Part shown: positions 25,553 to 33,822 of the stretch, one piece after another | How the letters are laid out: each line of letters opens with the position of its first letter | Numbering within the stretch: the stretch's first letter is position 1 | Origin: Flagellimonas beolgyonensis | GTDB lineage: Bacteria > Bacteroidota > Bacteroidia > Flavobacteriales > Flavobacteriaceae | Reading direction: 5' to 3' | Assembly: GCF_003992615.1 (NCBI RefSeq) | Contig: NZ_RZMY01000017.1 | Span: 596 to 64,595 of the forward strand | Length of the DNA stretch: 64,000 bases | Program-made: the position numbers and the translations under genes | The notes under the pieces: model-generated | Database searches by the model: none | Told to the model about the DNA's origin: nothing | Seen by the model: only the letters and a program-made list of their open reading frames with translations

Positions 25553-26254
25553 ATGAGAAACTCCTTTTCATTATCTAAAATAGTATTGCTGCTTTTCGCC
25601 CTTGTCTTGGTCTGCTGTAGCAAGGATGATGCAAACGATGTGGCCTTTAGGTATGGCATGAGTCAATTTCAAGTTGATTTTCGAGCAAAGGAAACCATCC
25701 CCGCCCCTTCCATCAATTGGCCAAATGAAATTGGAAGTTTTGCCTTAAAAACTCCCGTACAAGGTTTGAAAATCGATGAAACCACCGGTTCCATTGCCAT
25801 TGATAGAGATTTGTCCTTAGGCGAAAACAAAGTAACCGTCATCGCACAAAGTGGCACCCAAACCTGGGAAACCAGCCTAACGGTGACCAGTGTAATGAAA
25901 TATTCTTTTTGGGTGGGTGGCCGAAACCACAATCCCGATTCTGATGTGGTCGAATATAATTCCATAATGCAGTTGTACGCCGATGGCACCTTGGAAATAG
26001 AACTAATCGACAATCCAGACTCGAAAGGTGTTGGGGTTTGGTCCATCGAGGACAACATTGTTCAATTATGGTTATGTACCTATTGCAGCGATGAAGATCC
26101 ACAGCAGATACCCCAATCCGACGAACATTCCTATTTTGAAGGAGTCATGGAAAACGACATATTCGACGCAAAAATTTCAGGAGCTTGGTATGTGGTGCGC
26201 TTTGATCCCGATTCAACGATCCAATACGGCAATTTCATTTTTGAATGGGACTGA
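25553..26254 (+). CDS. Hypothetical exported lipoprotein
   Basis: I do not recognise this 233-residue protein. It has a lipoprotein-type signal ending in VLVCCSKDD (C21 or C22). Residues about 30-110 look like an immunoglobulin-like or cadherin-like beta domain (LDENKVTVIAQSG style). The second half (SFWVGGRNHNPDS ... FDAKISGAWYVVRFDPDS) is a beta-rich domain like lipocalin-type DUF families in Bacteroidota. It ends the exported-protein run, and a strong terminator follows 25 bases later. Confidence 0.7.
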   Translation: MRNSFSLSKIVLLLFALVLVCCSKDDANDVAFRYGMSQFQVDFRAKETIPAPSINWPNEIGSFALKTPVQGLKIDETTGSIAIDRDLSLGENKVTVIAQSGTQTWETSLTVTSVMKYSFWVGGRNHNPDSDVVEYNSIMQLYADGTLEIELIDNPDSKGVGVWSIEDNIVQLWLCTYCSDEDPQQIPQSDEHSYFEGVMENDIFDAKISGAWYVVRFDPDSTIQYGNFIFEWD

Positions 26255-26278
26255 TTAAGGGTTCTTATGGCAACAATC

Positions 26279-26301
26279 AAAACTCCTTCGGGAGTTTTTT
26301 T
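26279..26301 (+). terminator. Intrinsic terminator with UUCG tetraloop
   Basis: The stem AACTCC / GGAGTT closes a TTCG tetraloop at 26287-26290 and is followed by a run of seven T residues. It closes the exported-protein gene run and isolates sdhCAB from it. Confidence 0.92.
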
Positions 26302-26362
26302 GGTTTAAAACCCAATTTTTCCTTATAAAGATTCTAAATAAGGTGTTCGAACCTGAGTATTG

Positions 26363-26394
26363 TTTGTTAATAACTCGACCGTACCGTAAATTTG
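26363..26394 (+). promoter_or_regulatory. sdhCAB promoter, TTTG-N20-TAAATTTG
   Basis: The -33 box TTTG (26363-26366) and the -7 box TAAATTTG (26387-26394) are exact consensus matches 20 bases apart. The sdhC ATG lies 18 bases after the -7 box. Confidence 0.82.
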
Positions 26395-26412
26395 TTGAAA
26401 AACTAGCTTATA

Positions 26413-27078
26413 ATGAGTTTGATAAAATCTTCGTTGGCCCGGAAATACGTGATGGCACTTTCGGGTCTTTTTTTGGTCACATTTTTGCTACTGCACGTGA
26501 CCATCAATCTAGCTTCGGTTATTTCCCCTGATTTTTTTAACGAAGCCTCCCATTTTATGGGCTACAACCCATTGGTTCAATTTCTGATGCAACCCATCCT
26601 GATTGCTGGTGTAATCGTCCATTTTGTTATGGGCTTTGTCTTGGAAATACAGAACAAAAAAGCCAGAAGCATTGGTTATGTGAAGTACAATGGGAGTGCC
26701 AACGCTCCTTGGGTTTCCAGAAACATGATCTATTCCGGTTTAGTGGTCTTGGCGTTCTTGGGACTTCATTTTTATGATTTTTGGGTACACGAAATGGCCT
26801 ACAAATATGTGGAGGCCAATCCAGAAGACCCAACCCGTTACTATCATGAGACGGTGGAGAAGTTTGCTCCCATCTGGAGAACGGTGCTCTACGTGGTATC
26901 CTTTGTGTTGCTCAGTCTGCACCTATGGCACGGATTCGCATCCTCCTTTCAATCCATGGGTGTTAACAACAAGTATACCCCGAACATTAAACGAATTGCC
27001 AAAACATTTGCGGTGGTGGTTCCCTTGCTATTTGCTTTTATAGCCATTTACCATCATCTTAACCCAATAACACATTAA
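26413..27078 (+). CDS. sdhC: Succinate dehydrogenase cytochrome b558 subunit
   Basis: The 221-residue membrane anchor has five hydrophobic helices, as in the single-subunit diheme anchors of Bacteroidota and Bacillus. Histidines for heme binding occur in the helices ([56 protein letters not shown]). It passes electrons between the SdhAB catalytic dimer and the menaquinone pool. It is first in the sdhCAB operon, with 2 bases to sdhA. Confidence 0.95.
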   Translation: MSLIKSSLARKYVMALSGLFLVTFLLLHVTINLASVISPDFFNEASHFMGYNPLVQFLMQPILIAGVIVHFVMGFVLEIQNKKARSIGYVKYNGSANAPWVSRNMIYSGLVVLAFLGLHFYDFWVHEMAYKYVEANPEDPTRYYHETVEKFAPIWRTVLYVVSFVLLSLHLWHGFASSFQSMGVNNKYTPNIKRIAKTFAVVVPLLFAFIAIYHHLNPITH

Positions 27079-27080
27079 TT

Positions 27081-29084
27081 ATGGGCATATTGGATTCAAA
27101 AATTCCATCTGGGCCATTGGCCGACAAATGGACCAAACATAAAAACGACATCAACCTTGTTAACCCTGCCAACAAAAGGAACATCGACATCATTGTCGTG
27201 GGTACTGGATTGGCCGGTGGCGCTGCTGCTGCAACGCTGGCCGAATTGGGTTACAATGTAAAAACATTCTGCTACCAAGATTCACCCCGAAGGGCGCACT
27301 CCATTGCTGCACAAGGGGGTATCAACGCAGCCAAAAACTATCAGGGCGATGGCGACAGCAACTATCGCTTGTTCTACGATACCATAAAAGGGGGCGACTA
27401 CCGCTCACGCGAAGCCAACGTTTACCGATTGGCCGAGGTGTCCGGTAACATCATCGACCAGTGCGTGGCGCAAGGGGTTCCTTTTGCCCGTGAATATGGC
27501 GGTATGTTGGACAACCGTTCCTTTGGTGGTGTATTGGTTTCCCGAACCTTTTATGCGAAAGGACAAACCGGACAACAGTTGTTGTTGGGCGCCTACGCAG
27601 CCATGAACCGTCAAATCAATAGAGGTAAAATCCAATCCTTCACCCGTCATGAAATGATGGATTTGGTTTTGGTGGATGGCAAGGCACGTGGAATCATAGC
27701 CCGTGACTTGGTAAGCGGTGAAATTGAAAGACACAGTGCCCACGCCGTGGTATTGGCCACCGGTGGTTACGGTAACGTGTTCTTCCTTTCCACGAATGCC
27801 ATGGGAAGCAACGTGATGGCTGCATGGAGAGCACACAGAAAAGGTGCCTTTTTCGCCAACCCATGTTTTACCCAAATTCACCCAACCTGTATCCCGGTTT
27901 CAGGAGAGCATCAATCCAAGTTGACCTTGATGTCCGAATCGCTCCGTAACGATGGCCGTATTTGGGTGCCCAAGAAAATGGAAGATGCCGTGGCCATCCG
28001 AGAGGGAAGATTAAAACCTACCCAAATTGCCGAGGAAGATCGCGATTACTATTTGGAAAGAAGGTATCCCGCTTTTGGTAACTTGGTGCCCCGAGATGTG
28101 GCTTCAAGGGCTGCCAAAGAGCGTTGCGATGCCGGTTTTGGCGTGAACAAGACGGGCGAAGCCGTGTATTTGGATTTCGCTTCCGCCATCAAGCGATATG
28201 GTAAGGAAAAGGCCCTGACCTCTGGTATTAAAAATCCGGATGAGGCCACCATCATTAAATTGGGTGAAGAGGTCATCGAAGCAAAATACGGTAACCTATT
28301 CCAGATGTATGAAAAAATCGTGGACGAGAACCCGTACAAAACCCCAATGAAGATTTATCCTGCGGTGCACTACACCATGGGCGGACTTTGGGTAGATTAC
28401 AACTTACAGACCACCATCCCCGGTTGTTATGCTGCCGGAGAGGCCAACTTCAGTGATCACGGTGCCAACCGATTGGGTGCCTCTGCATTGATGCAAGGTT
28501 TGGCCGATGGATACTTTGTATTGCCTTACACCATTGGCGATTACCTTTCCAGCGATATTAGAACCGGTAAAATTCCTACGGATTCCAAAGAGTTTGAGGA
28601 AGCTGAAAAACAGGTTCGCGAACGAATGGAAAAATTGATGTCCGGTTCCGGAATCCACTCCGTGGATTACTACCATAAAAAACTGGGCAAGATCATGTGG
28701 AACAAATGTGGTATGGCCCGTAATGCCAAAGGTCTTGAAGAAGCCATCAAGGAAATTTCTGAGCTTCGTAAAGATTTCTGGGAAAACGTAAAGGTGACAG
28801 GAAGCATCGAATCCAAAAACCAGGAATTGGAAAAAGCCGGAAGGGTCGCCGACTTCTTGGAGCTTGGTGAATTGTTTGCGAAAGATGCACTCCATCGAAA
28901 TGAATCCTGTGGAGGTCACTTCCGTGAGGAATACCAAACCGAGGAAGGAGAGGCACTGCGTGACGACAAGAACTTTAAATATGTGGCCGCTTGGGAATAC
29001 GTGGGCGAGCCCAAAGATGCCAAATTGCACAAAGAGGATTTGGTGTATGAGAATATTGAACTGAAGACACGATCCTACAAATAA
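27081..29084 (+). CDS. sdhA: Succinate dehydrogenase/fumarate reductase flavoprotein
   Basis: The 667-residue catalytic subunit oxidises succinate to fumarate. The FAD-binding fold begins at [21 protein letters not shown] (about residues 37-57). The histidine that covalently holds FAD is H73 in [16 protein letters not shown]. Other expected parts are the HPTCIP segment, the [15 protein letters not shown] substrate region and the C-terminal capping helices. Length is typical of the class with the five-helix anchor. Confidence 0.97.
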   Translation: MGILDSKIPSGPLADKWTKHKNDINLVNPANKRNIDIIVVGTGLAGGAAAATLAELGYNVKTFCYQDSPRRAHSIAAQGGINAAKNYQGDGDSNYRLFYDTIKGGDYRSREANVYRLAEVSGNIIDQCVAQGVPFAREYGGMLDNRSFGGVLVSRTFYAKGQTGQQLLLGAYAAMNRQINRGKIQSFTRHEMMDLVLVDGKARGIIARDLVSGEIERHSAHAVVLATGGYGNVFFLSTNAMGSNVMAAWRAHRKGAFFANPCFTQIHPTCIPVSGEHQSKLTLMSESLRNDGRIWVPKKMEDAVAIREGRLKPTQIAEEDRDYYLERRYPAFGNLVPRDVASRAAKERCDAGFGVNKTGEAVYLDFASAIKRYGKEKALTSGIKNPDEATIIKLGEEVIEAKYGNLFQMYEKIVDENPYKTPMKIYPAVHYTMGGLWVDYNLQTTIPGCYAAGEANFSDHGANRLGASALMQGLADGYFVLPYTIGDYLSSDIRTGKIPTDSKEFEEAEKQVRERMEKLMSGSGIHSVDYYHKKLGKIMWNKCGMARNAKGLEEAIKEISELRKDFWENVKVTGSIESKNQELEKAGRVADFLELGELFAKDALHRNESCGGHFREEYQTEEGEALRDDKNFKYVAAWEYVGEPKDAKLHKEDLVYENIELKTRSYK

Positions 29085-29090
29085 AACGCT

Positions 29091-29837
29091 ATGAAATTAT
29101 ATCTAAAAATATGGCGTCAAAAAGACGCATCCTCACCAGGTAAAATAGTAGATTATACCCTAGATGGTGTAGAAGGGGACATGTCTTTCCTGGAGATGTT
29201 GGATATCCTAAATGAAGATTTGATCGCCAAAGGCGAAGAACCTGTGGAATTTGACCATGACTGTAGGGAAGGGATCTGCGGAACCTGTTCGCTACAGATC
29301 AATGGGGAGCCGCACGGTCCGGATAGATTGGTGACCACTTGCCAATTGCACATGCGTAAATTCAACGATGGAGACACCATTGTTATTGAACCCTTCAGGG
29401 CAAACGCCTTTCCAGTGATCAAGGATTTGATCGTGGACCGAAGTGCTTTTGATCGCATTCAGCAGGCCGGTGGCTATATTTCCGTGAACACTTCCGGAAA
29501 TACGGTAGATGCCAACTGTATCCCGATCAATAAGCACGCTGCGGACGAAGCCATGGATGCAGCCACCTGTATCGGTTGTGGTGCTTGTGTGGCCGCTTGT
29601 AAAAATGCCAGTGCCATGTTGTTCACCTCAGCCAAGGTATCCCAGTTTGCTTTGTTGCCGCAAGGACGAGTGGAAGCTGTGGAGCGCGTACAGAACATGG
29701 TCCGCCAAATGGATTTGGAAGGCTTTGGAAACTGCACCAACACCGGTGCCTGTGAAGTGGAATGTCCCAAAGGCATTTCGTTGACGAACATCGCCAGAAT
29801 GAACCGAGAGTACTTGTCTGCCTCAGTGAAGGGATAA
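29091..29837 (+). CDS. sdhB: Succinate dehydrogenase iron-sulfur subunit
   Basis: The 248-residue protein carries electrons from FAD to the anchor. The 2Fe-2S ligands are C58, C63, C66 (CREGICGTC) and C84. The first cysteine cluster of the ferredoxin half is C160, C163, C166 and C170 ([11 protein letters not shown]). The second is C215, C221 and C225 ([11 protein letters not shown]). It ends the operon and is followed by an intrinsic terminator. Confidence 0.97.
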   Translation: MKLYLKIWRQKDASSPGKIVDYTLDGVEGDMSFLEMLDILNEDLIAKGEEPVEFDHDCREGICGTCSLQINGEPHGPDRLVTTCQLHMRKFNDGDTIVIEPFRANAFPVIKDLIVDRSAFDRIQQAGGYISVNTSGNTVDANCIPINKHAADEAMDAATCIGCGACVAACKNASAMLFTSAKVSQFALLPQGRVEAVERVQNMVRQMDLEGFGNCTNTGACEVECPKGISLTNIARMNREYLSASVKG

Positions 29838-29860
29838 GAAAATCGTTTATACCACTAAGA

Positions 29861-29893
29861 AAGCCCAAATTCCGATCGGAGTTTGGGTTTTTT
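29861..29893 (+). terminator. Intrinsic terminator of sdhCAB
   Basis: A ten-pair stem (CCCAAATTCC at 29864-29873 with GGAGTTTGGG at 29878-29887, one G-T pair) closes a GATC loop and is followed by six or more T residues. Confidence 0.92.
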
Positions 29894-29907
29894 GTTATCT
29901 TAAGGAT

Positions 29908-30387
29908 ATGTCCAAACCCTATTCCGAAGATCGCATTAAGGTACCCCGTTTTAACGAGGAAGGTGGTTTTTATACCACCCCGGAACGTTCCAAGATCATG
30001 GGCAAGATCCGTGGTAAGAACACCAAGCCCGAACTGGCTTTTAGAAAGGCATTATGGGAAGCGGGCTACCGATACCGGATCGACTACAAAAAACTTATTG
30101 GCAAGCCCGATATTGCCCTTAAAAAGTACAAGACCGTTATTTTTATCGATGGGGAATTCTGGCACGGTTACAATTGGGAGGAGCGCAAGCACAAGATCAA
30201 AACGAACCGTGAATTTTGGATTCCAAAAATTGAGCGCAACATCCAACGGGATGTGGAAGTGAATAACGCCCTTGCAGAAAAAGGCTATACCGTGTTTCGG
30301 TTTTGGGAAACAGAAGTAAAAAAGAACCTAGAGACCTGTCTGGCAACCGTTTTAGCCCATTTGGATGCCGTTAAAGCTGCTTCTTGA
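29908..30387 (+). CDS. Vsr-family DNA mismatch endonuclease lacking the zinc ligands
   Basis: The 159-residue protein has the fold signature of very-short-patch repair endonucleases: TTPERSKIMGKIRGKNTKPELAFRKALWEAGYRY, then GKPDIALKKYKTVIFIDGEFWHGYNW. The catalytic aspartate is D68 and the W85-H86 pair is kept. In E. coli Vsr the FTHGCFWHHHHC segment supplies a threonine, histidines and zinc-binding cysteines. Here it reads FIDGEFWHGYNW, so the zinc cysteines are gone. No dcm-like methylase is in the window, so the target may differ from T:G mismatches in Dcm sites. Its 3' end overlaps the convergent repressor gene by 17 bases. Confidence 0.8.
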   Translation: MSKPYSEDRIKVPRFNEEGGFYTTPERSKIMGKIRGKNTKPELAFRKALWEAGYRYRIDYKKLIGKPDIALKKYKTVIFIDGEFWHGYNWEERKHKIKTNREFWIPKIERNIQRDVEVNNALAEKGYTVFRFWETEVKKNLETCLATVLAHLDAVKAAS

Positions 30388-31075
30388 CCACCTTGAACAC
30401 TTGAAGGACCTCGCCCAAGGGCAGCTCAAAATCCTGGTATTCTGGGGAAGTGTTCAAATTATGGCAAAGTAATGACTTGGTAGCCTTATCGTACCCTGTA
30501 AGTTGCTTACAGATAATCCGATCTGCACAAACCAAGACATAGGACTGGTTCCAATGGGTTTCTTTGTCTCGTGCCAAATGTTCCTTTTTGATTTCCAATC
30601 CCAGCACAAAGGCTTTGTTGGGAATGGTCTCCAAACTGCCATCGTTCATGGAATCCCCGGAAATTTCAAAAATCCTGTGGGGTTCATCAGCCAAAAAATC
30701 GACAATAAATCCACCCTGAAACGGATTCTGTACCTTCTCATCCTTTAAACTGGCCAAGTACTTTTTGTGCCATTCCATCAACACCAAAGGTGCCATCACC
30801 AAATACTTTCCATGTTCCAACGGATAAAAAACGCTACCATGTTTGGTAAAGGGCTGTTTGTTGGTATAGGCCTCGCCCATATCGTTTACCTCATGCATGT
30901 ACATTTCGGCAATGGTAAGCCCAAAATACTCGGCAATTTTGGTCAAGTTCTTAATGGGAATGTTCGCGTCCTTTCTTTCGTAGAGCTGTATGGTACGCAG
31001 GCTAACACCTATTTCTTTGCCCAATTCGGATTGGCTGATATTTTTTTTCCGCCTTAACTGCTTAATTATATACAT
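30371..31075 (-). CDS. XRE/S24 phage-repressor-type regulator
   Basis: The 234-residue protein joins an N-terminal XRE helix-turn-helix (residues 3-58: LRRKKNISQSELGKEIGVSLRTIQLYER) to a C-terminal S24 (LexA/CI-like) domain. The serine S142 (EISGDSMNDGS) and the lysine K190 (RIICKQL) are both kept. I see no Ala-Gly or Cys-Gly dipeptide between residues 60 and 140, so self-cleavage may not occur or may use another site. A 27-base dyad lies 10 bases before its start codon, and a second dyad follows, pointing to autoregulation. It is divergent from a small HTH gene. Confidence 0.88.
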   Translation of the reverse strand: MYIIKQLRRKKNISQSELGKEIGVSLRTIQLYERKDANIPIKNLTKIAEYFGLTIAEMYMHEVNDMGEAYTNKQPFTKHGSVFYPLEHGKYLVMAPLVLMEWHKKYLASLKDEKVQNPFQGGFIVDFLADEPHRIFEISGDSMNDGSLETIPNKAFVLGLEIKKEHLARDKETHWNQSYVLVCADRIICKQLTGYDKATKSLLCHNLNTSPEYQDFELPLGEVLQVFKVVKKQL

Positions 31076-31084
31076 TTATTTTCT

Positions 31085-31111
31085 ATATTGTGTAATATTG
31101 TTACGCAATAT
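31085..31111. promoter_or_regulatory. Operator dyad 1 next to the XRE/S24 gene
   Basis: Arms ATATTGTGTAA (31085-31095) and TTACGCAATAT (31101-31111) are inverted complements with one mismatch, separated by TATTG. The dyad lies 10 bases upstream of the regulator start codon, so a bound protein would block its own gene. The core TGTAA-N5-TTAC recurs at 31142-31155. Confidence 0.75.
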
Positions 31112-31140
31112 GCACTAGCTGCAGCGAATCCATCGCTTTT

Positions 31141-31157
31141 CTGTAATTGGGTTACAG
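31141..31157. promoter_or_regulatory. Operator dyad 2 in the same divergent region
   Basis: CTGTAA (31141-31146) and TTACAG (31152-31157) are perfect inverted complements around TTGGG. The core TGTAA-N5-TTAC matches operator 1 and has the same five-base spacer. The dyad centres are 51 bases apart, close to five helical turns, so two dimers would bind the same face of the DNA. It lies 64 bases before the divergent HTH gene. Confidence 0.65.
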
Positions 31158-31220
31158 GCCAAATATAGAAAATAGGATTAGACCCCAACCAATTATTGTT
31201 CAATCCTAAATGAATTTTAT

Positions 31221-31541
31221 ATGGGTTCCATCAAAAATCTGGGTCTGGTCATCAACAGTGATCTTATTTTTAACGAGGATGATTTTGGCAGGCCGATCAG
31301 TGAGCGGCTTTCCGAAATCTTGAGGCGAAACACCTCCAAAAACGACTTGGCCAACATTGCCATCCAAAGCGAAGTTAGCTTTTCCACCATCCGGGATGTG
31401 ATTTACCGGACCAATAGCTTGACCAAGGTGAATGCCATGGCCATTTCGCTCTTAATCCACGCTGCTTATGAAAACTCCATTGGGTACAAGTTGCGGGCCG
31501 AAGGGGACATTATGTTCTTGGGGAGACTATTGAAGGTCTAA
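31221..31541 (+). CDS. Small HTH-like protein divergent from the XRE/S24 repressor
   Basis: I do not recognise this 106-residue protein as a named family. Residues about 41-78 (NDLANIAIQSEVSFSTIRDVIYRTNSLTKVNAMAI) have the spacing of an XRE-type helix-turn-helix. The rest is helical with no membrane segment. The position opposite a CI-like repressor, with shared operators, suggests a Cro-like role; this is inference. Its last 15 bases overlap the end of the convergent GNAT gene. Confidence 0.65.
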   Translation: MGSIKNLGLVINSDLIFNEDDFGRPISERLSEILRRNTSKNDLANIAIQSEVSFSTIRDVIYRTNSLTKVNAMAISLLIHAAYENSIGYKLRAEGDIMFLGRLLKV

Positions 31542-32045
31542 TCGCAACAACCAATCGGTCTGTTTATCGTTTCCGATATAGTATGGGTGTTCGCCAAATT
31601 TGGTGAATCCGTGCCTTTGGTAGAATCGTATGGCTTTCGGGTTATGCTCCCATACGCCAAGCCAAACAAAGGATTTGTTCCATTTTTTTGCTAAACAAAC
31701 GACCTCTTGCAATAGCCAAGCACCTATTTGTTTGCCCTGATGTTCGCCAAGCACATAAATACGTTCCAGTTCCACAGCTTCCTTTTCATGTACATCGGTT
31801 TGGGCAGCTCCCACGTTCAGTTTACAATAACCGACCAAATCGTTGTCATCGAAAACAAAATAAAAGAAGGTGTCCGGATCATTGAGTTCCTTGTCCAATT
31901 GATTGGGGGCAAAAGCCTTTTTCAGGTACGCCTTAAAATCATCGGGGTCATTGTCCTTTTCGAAAGCGTCGATAAAGGTATCCCTGGACAGGTTCACCAG
32001 GGTTTGTAGATCAGCATTGGTGCATGCACGCAGGGTAAGCGACAT
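31527..32045 (-). CDS. GNAT family N-acetyltransferase
   Basis: The 172-residue protein has the GNAT fold. Strand beta-4 and the acetyl-CoA loop appear as LERIYVLGEHQGKQIGAWLLQEVVCLAKK (Q/R-x-x-G-x-A/G type: EHQGKQIGAW). The C-terminal WLGVWEHNPKAIRFYQRHGF is typical of the family. It transfers an acetyl group from acetyl-CoA to an unknown amine. It starts at an ATG at 32045, 28 bases after the terminator of the micro-transcript on the same strand, so it needs its own promoter; TACATTTA on the minus strand just upstream is a near match. Confidence 0.9.
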   Translation of the reverse strand: MSLTLRACTNADLQTLVNLSRDTFIDAFEKDNDPDDFKAYLKKAFAPNQLDKELNDPDTFFYFVFDDNDLVGYCKLNVGAAQTDVHEKEAVELERIYVLGEHQGKQIGAWLLQEVVCLAKKWNKSFVWLGVWEHNPKAIRFYQRHGFTKFGEHPYYIGNDKQTDWLLRLDLQ

Positions 32046-32072
32046 TACGGTTGTTTCCGTTAAATGTATCGC

Positions 32073-32102
32073 AAAAAAAAGAGCCTAACAAAGTGTTGGC
32101 TC
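32073..32102 (-). terminator. Intrinsic terminator of the micro-transcript
   Basis: On the minus strand GAGCC (32098-32102) and GGCTC (32081-32085) form a stem around a 12-base loop and are followed by eight T residues. It separates the small gene upstream from the GNAT gene. Confidence 0.8.
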
Positions 32103-32133
32103 CAAATTTTTCAGGGGGAATTGATCTATGGTT

Positions 32134-32238
32134 TTAAAGCATAAAAAGCTTTTTGATCAAAAGCATGAATCCTGTAAAAAAATCATTTCTGTAAACCTGT
32201 ACGTTCTCGTCCATTGTGTTATTAGATTTTAGGGCCAT
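32134..32238 (-). CDS. Candidate 34-residue microprotein
   Basis: An ATG at 32238 opens a frame of 34 codons that begins MALKSNNTMDENV and ends FTGFMLLIKKLFML. The first half is polar. The second half is a hydrophobic stretch with two lysines, which could be a short membrane or amphipathic helix. What makes it credible is its setting: an exact TATATTTG promoter box 47 bases upstream and an intrinsic terminator 31 bases after the stop. I know no family for it. The alternative is that the transcript is a non-coding RNA of about 200 bases. Confidence 0.5.
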   Translation of the reverse strand: MALKSNNTMDENVQVYRNDFFTGFMLLIKKLFML

Positions 32239-32285
32239 GGTTAATTTGGATTAGGTGTTAATTTGGGTGAAAAAATCGATATAAC

Positions 32286-32293
32286 CAAATATA
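32286..32293 (-). promoter_or_regulatory. Promoter box TATATTTG of the micro-transcript
   Basis: The minus strand reads TATATTTG, an exact TAnnTTTG match. A TTTT at 32314-32317 lies 20 bases upstream at the -33 position. Expected transcription start is near 32280, giving a leader of about 40 bases before the 34-codon frame. Confidence 0.6.
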
Positions 32294-32368
32294 AATCCGA
32301 TAAACGGCAATTTAAAACTAATGTTGTGTAATCAATTCTTTTTGTTGTAAAAAAACTGTTACTATTTG

Positions 32369-33022
32369 CTAAATCTGCATTTCTGGAATTTCACCTTCCA
32401 CAATGAGATTTCCTTCCGTTGCCTTTTCGATTTCCTCAACGGAAACTCCTGGGGCCCGTTCCAATAGCTTGAAGCCTTCCGGGGTTACTTCCAGAACGGC
32501 CAAATTGGTCACTATCTTCTTTACACAACCCACTCCGGTCAAGGGTAGGGTACAACGTTTTAAGAGCTTGGATTCGCCTGCCCGGTTGGTATGCATCATG
32601 GCCACGATAATATTCTCTGCCGATGCGACCAAATCCATAGCGCCCCCCATGCCCTTTACCATTTTTCCAGGAATCTTCCAGTTGGCGATATCCCCGTTTT
32701 CGGCCACTTCCATGGCCCCTAAAATGGTCAAATCCACATGCTTCCCCCGTATCATGGAGAAACTCATGGCAGAGTCAAAAAAGGAAGCTCCAGGCAAGGT
32801 GGTGATGGTCTGCTTGCCCGCATTGATGATATCTGGGTCTTCCTCCCCTTCAAATGGGAAGGGACCCATGCCTAAAACCCCATTTTCACTTTGGAACTCC
32901 ACGCTGATATCGTCCCGTACAAAATTGGCCACCAAGGTGGGTATACCGATGCCGAGGTTCACATAATACCCATCCTTTACTTCTTTGGCTATTCGTTTTG
33001 CTATTCCGTTTTTATCTAACAT
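32369..33022 (-). CDS. scoB: 3-oxoacid CoA-transferase subunit B
   Basis: The 217-residue subunit contains the catalytic glutamate motif SENGVLGMGPFP (about residues 40-51) of class I CoA transferases. The N-terminal GYYVNLGIGIPTLVANFV and the later GAMDLVASAENIIVAMMH are also typical. With subunit A it moves CoA from succinyl-CoA to acetoacetate or a similar 3-oxoacid. Its ATG overlaps the scoA stop codon in TAATG, so translation is coupled. Confidence 0.94.
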   Translation of the reverse strand: MLDKNGIAKRIAKEVKDGYYVNLGIGIPTLVANFVRDDISVEFQSENGVLGMGPFPFEGEEDPDIINAGKQTITTLPGASFFDSAMSFSMIRGKHVDLTILGAMEVAENGDIANWKIPGKMVKGMGGAMDLVASAENIIVAMMHTNRAGESKLLKRCTLPLTGVGCVKKIVTNLAVLEVTPEGFKLLERAPGVSVEEIEKATEGNLIVEGEIPEMQI

Positions 33023-33723
33023 TAGTTTCTAGTTCTAACGGTTCGTTGTTCGATTCGCTTCTCATACTTCTCCCCTTGGAAAATGCGCTGCACAAAAATG
33101 CCCGGGATGTGAATCTCATTGGGGTCAAGACTTCCTGCTGGGAGCAGTTCCTCCACTTCGGCCACGGTAATGGTGGCTGCGCCGCACATACACGGGTTAA
33201 AATTTCGGGCCGTTCCCTTAAATATTAGGTTGCCGGCCTCATCCCCTTTCCAGGCCTTTACGAACGAGAAATCGGCCTTAAATGCAGGCTCCAAAACGTA
33301 CATTTTACCATCGAATTCCCGAGTTTCCTTTCCTTCGGCCACCTCGGTTCCATAGCCTGCCGGGGTATAGAATGCAGGGAATCCAGCTTGGGCCGCCCTG
33401 CATTTTTCTGCCAATGTTCCTTGGGGAGTGAGTTCCACCTCCAACTCGCCACTCAACATTTGGCGTTCGAACTCATCGTTTTCGCCCACGTAGGACGATA
33501 TCATTTTTTTGATCTGGTGCTTTTGCAACAACAATCCCAAACCAAAATCATCCACACCGGCATTGTTGGAGATACACGTAATATCCTTAATACCCAAACG
33601 CACCAGTTCGGCTATTGCATTTTCAGGAATACCACAAAGGCCAAAACCGCCCAACATAAAGGTCATACCATCCTCAACGCCCTGTAGCGCCTGTTGTACA
33701 TTGGCAACTGTTTTCTTGATCAT
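33022..33723 (-). CDS. scoA: 3-oxoacid CoA-transferase subunit A
   Basis: The 233-residue subunit A shows the CoA-binding [15 protein letters not shown] (about residues 22-36) and the [12 protein letters not shown] segment after it. It pairs with subunit B for ketone-body or branched-chain 3-oxoacid use. It is first of the two-gene operon, downstream of the PBP1A terminator, with only a weak promoter match (TAATTTCA) ahead of it. Confidence 0.94.
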   Translation of the reverse strand: MIKKTVANVQQALQGVEDGMTFMLGGFGLCGIPENAIAELVRLGIKDITCISNNAGVDDFGLGLLLQKHQIKKMISSYVGENDEFERQMLSGELEVELTPQGTLAEKCRAAQAGFPAFYTPAGYGTEVAEGKETREFDGKMYVLEPAFKADFSFVKAWKGDEAGNLIFKGTARNFNPCMCGAATITVAEVEELLPAGSLDPNEIHIPGIFVQRIFQGEKYEKRIEQRTVRTRN

Positions 33724-33763
33724 TCAATTCTCATTTTTGATTGCCTGAAATTACGATATAAAT

Positions 33764-33799
33764 AAAAAAGCCCCAAGCAAATTGGCATATGCTTGGGGC
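33764..33799 (-). terminator. Intrinsic terminator after PBP1A
   Basis: A ten-pair stem (GCCCCAAGCA at 33770-33779 with TGCTTGGGGC at 33790-33799) is followed on the minus strand by six T residues. It ends the PSP1-gldH-PBP1A operon before scoAB. Confidence 0.93.
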
Positions 33800-33822
33800 A
33801 AATCGTTCAATAAATGCCGTGG

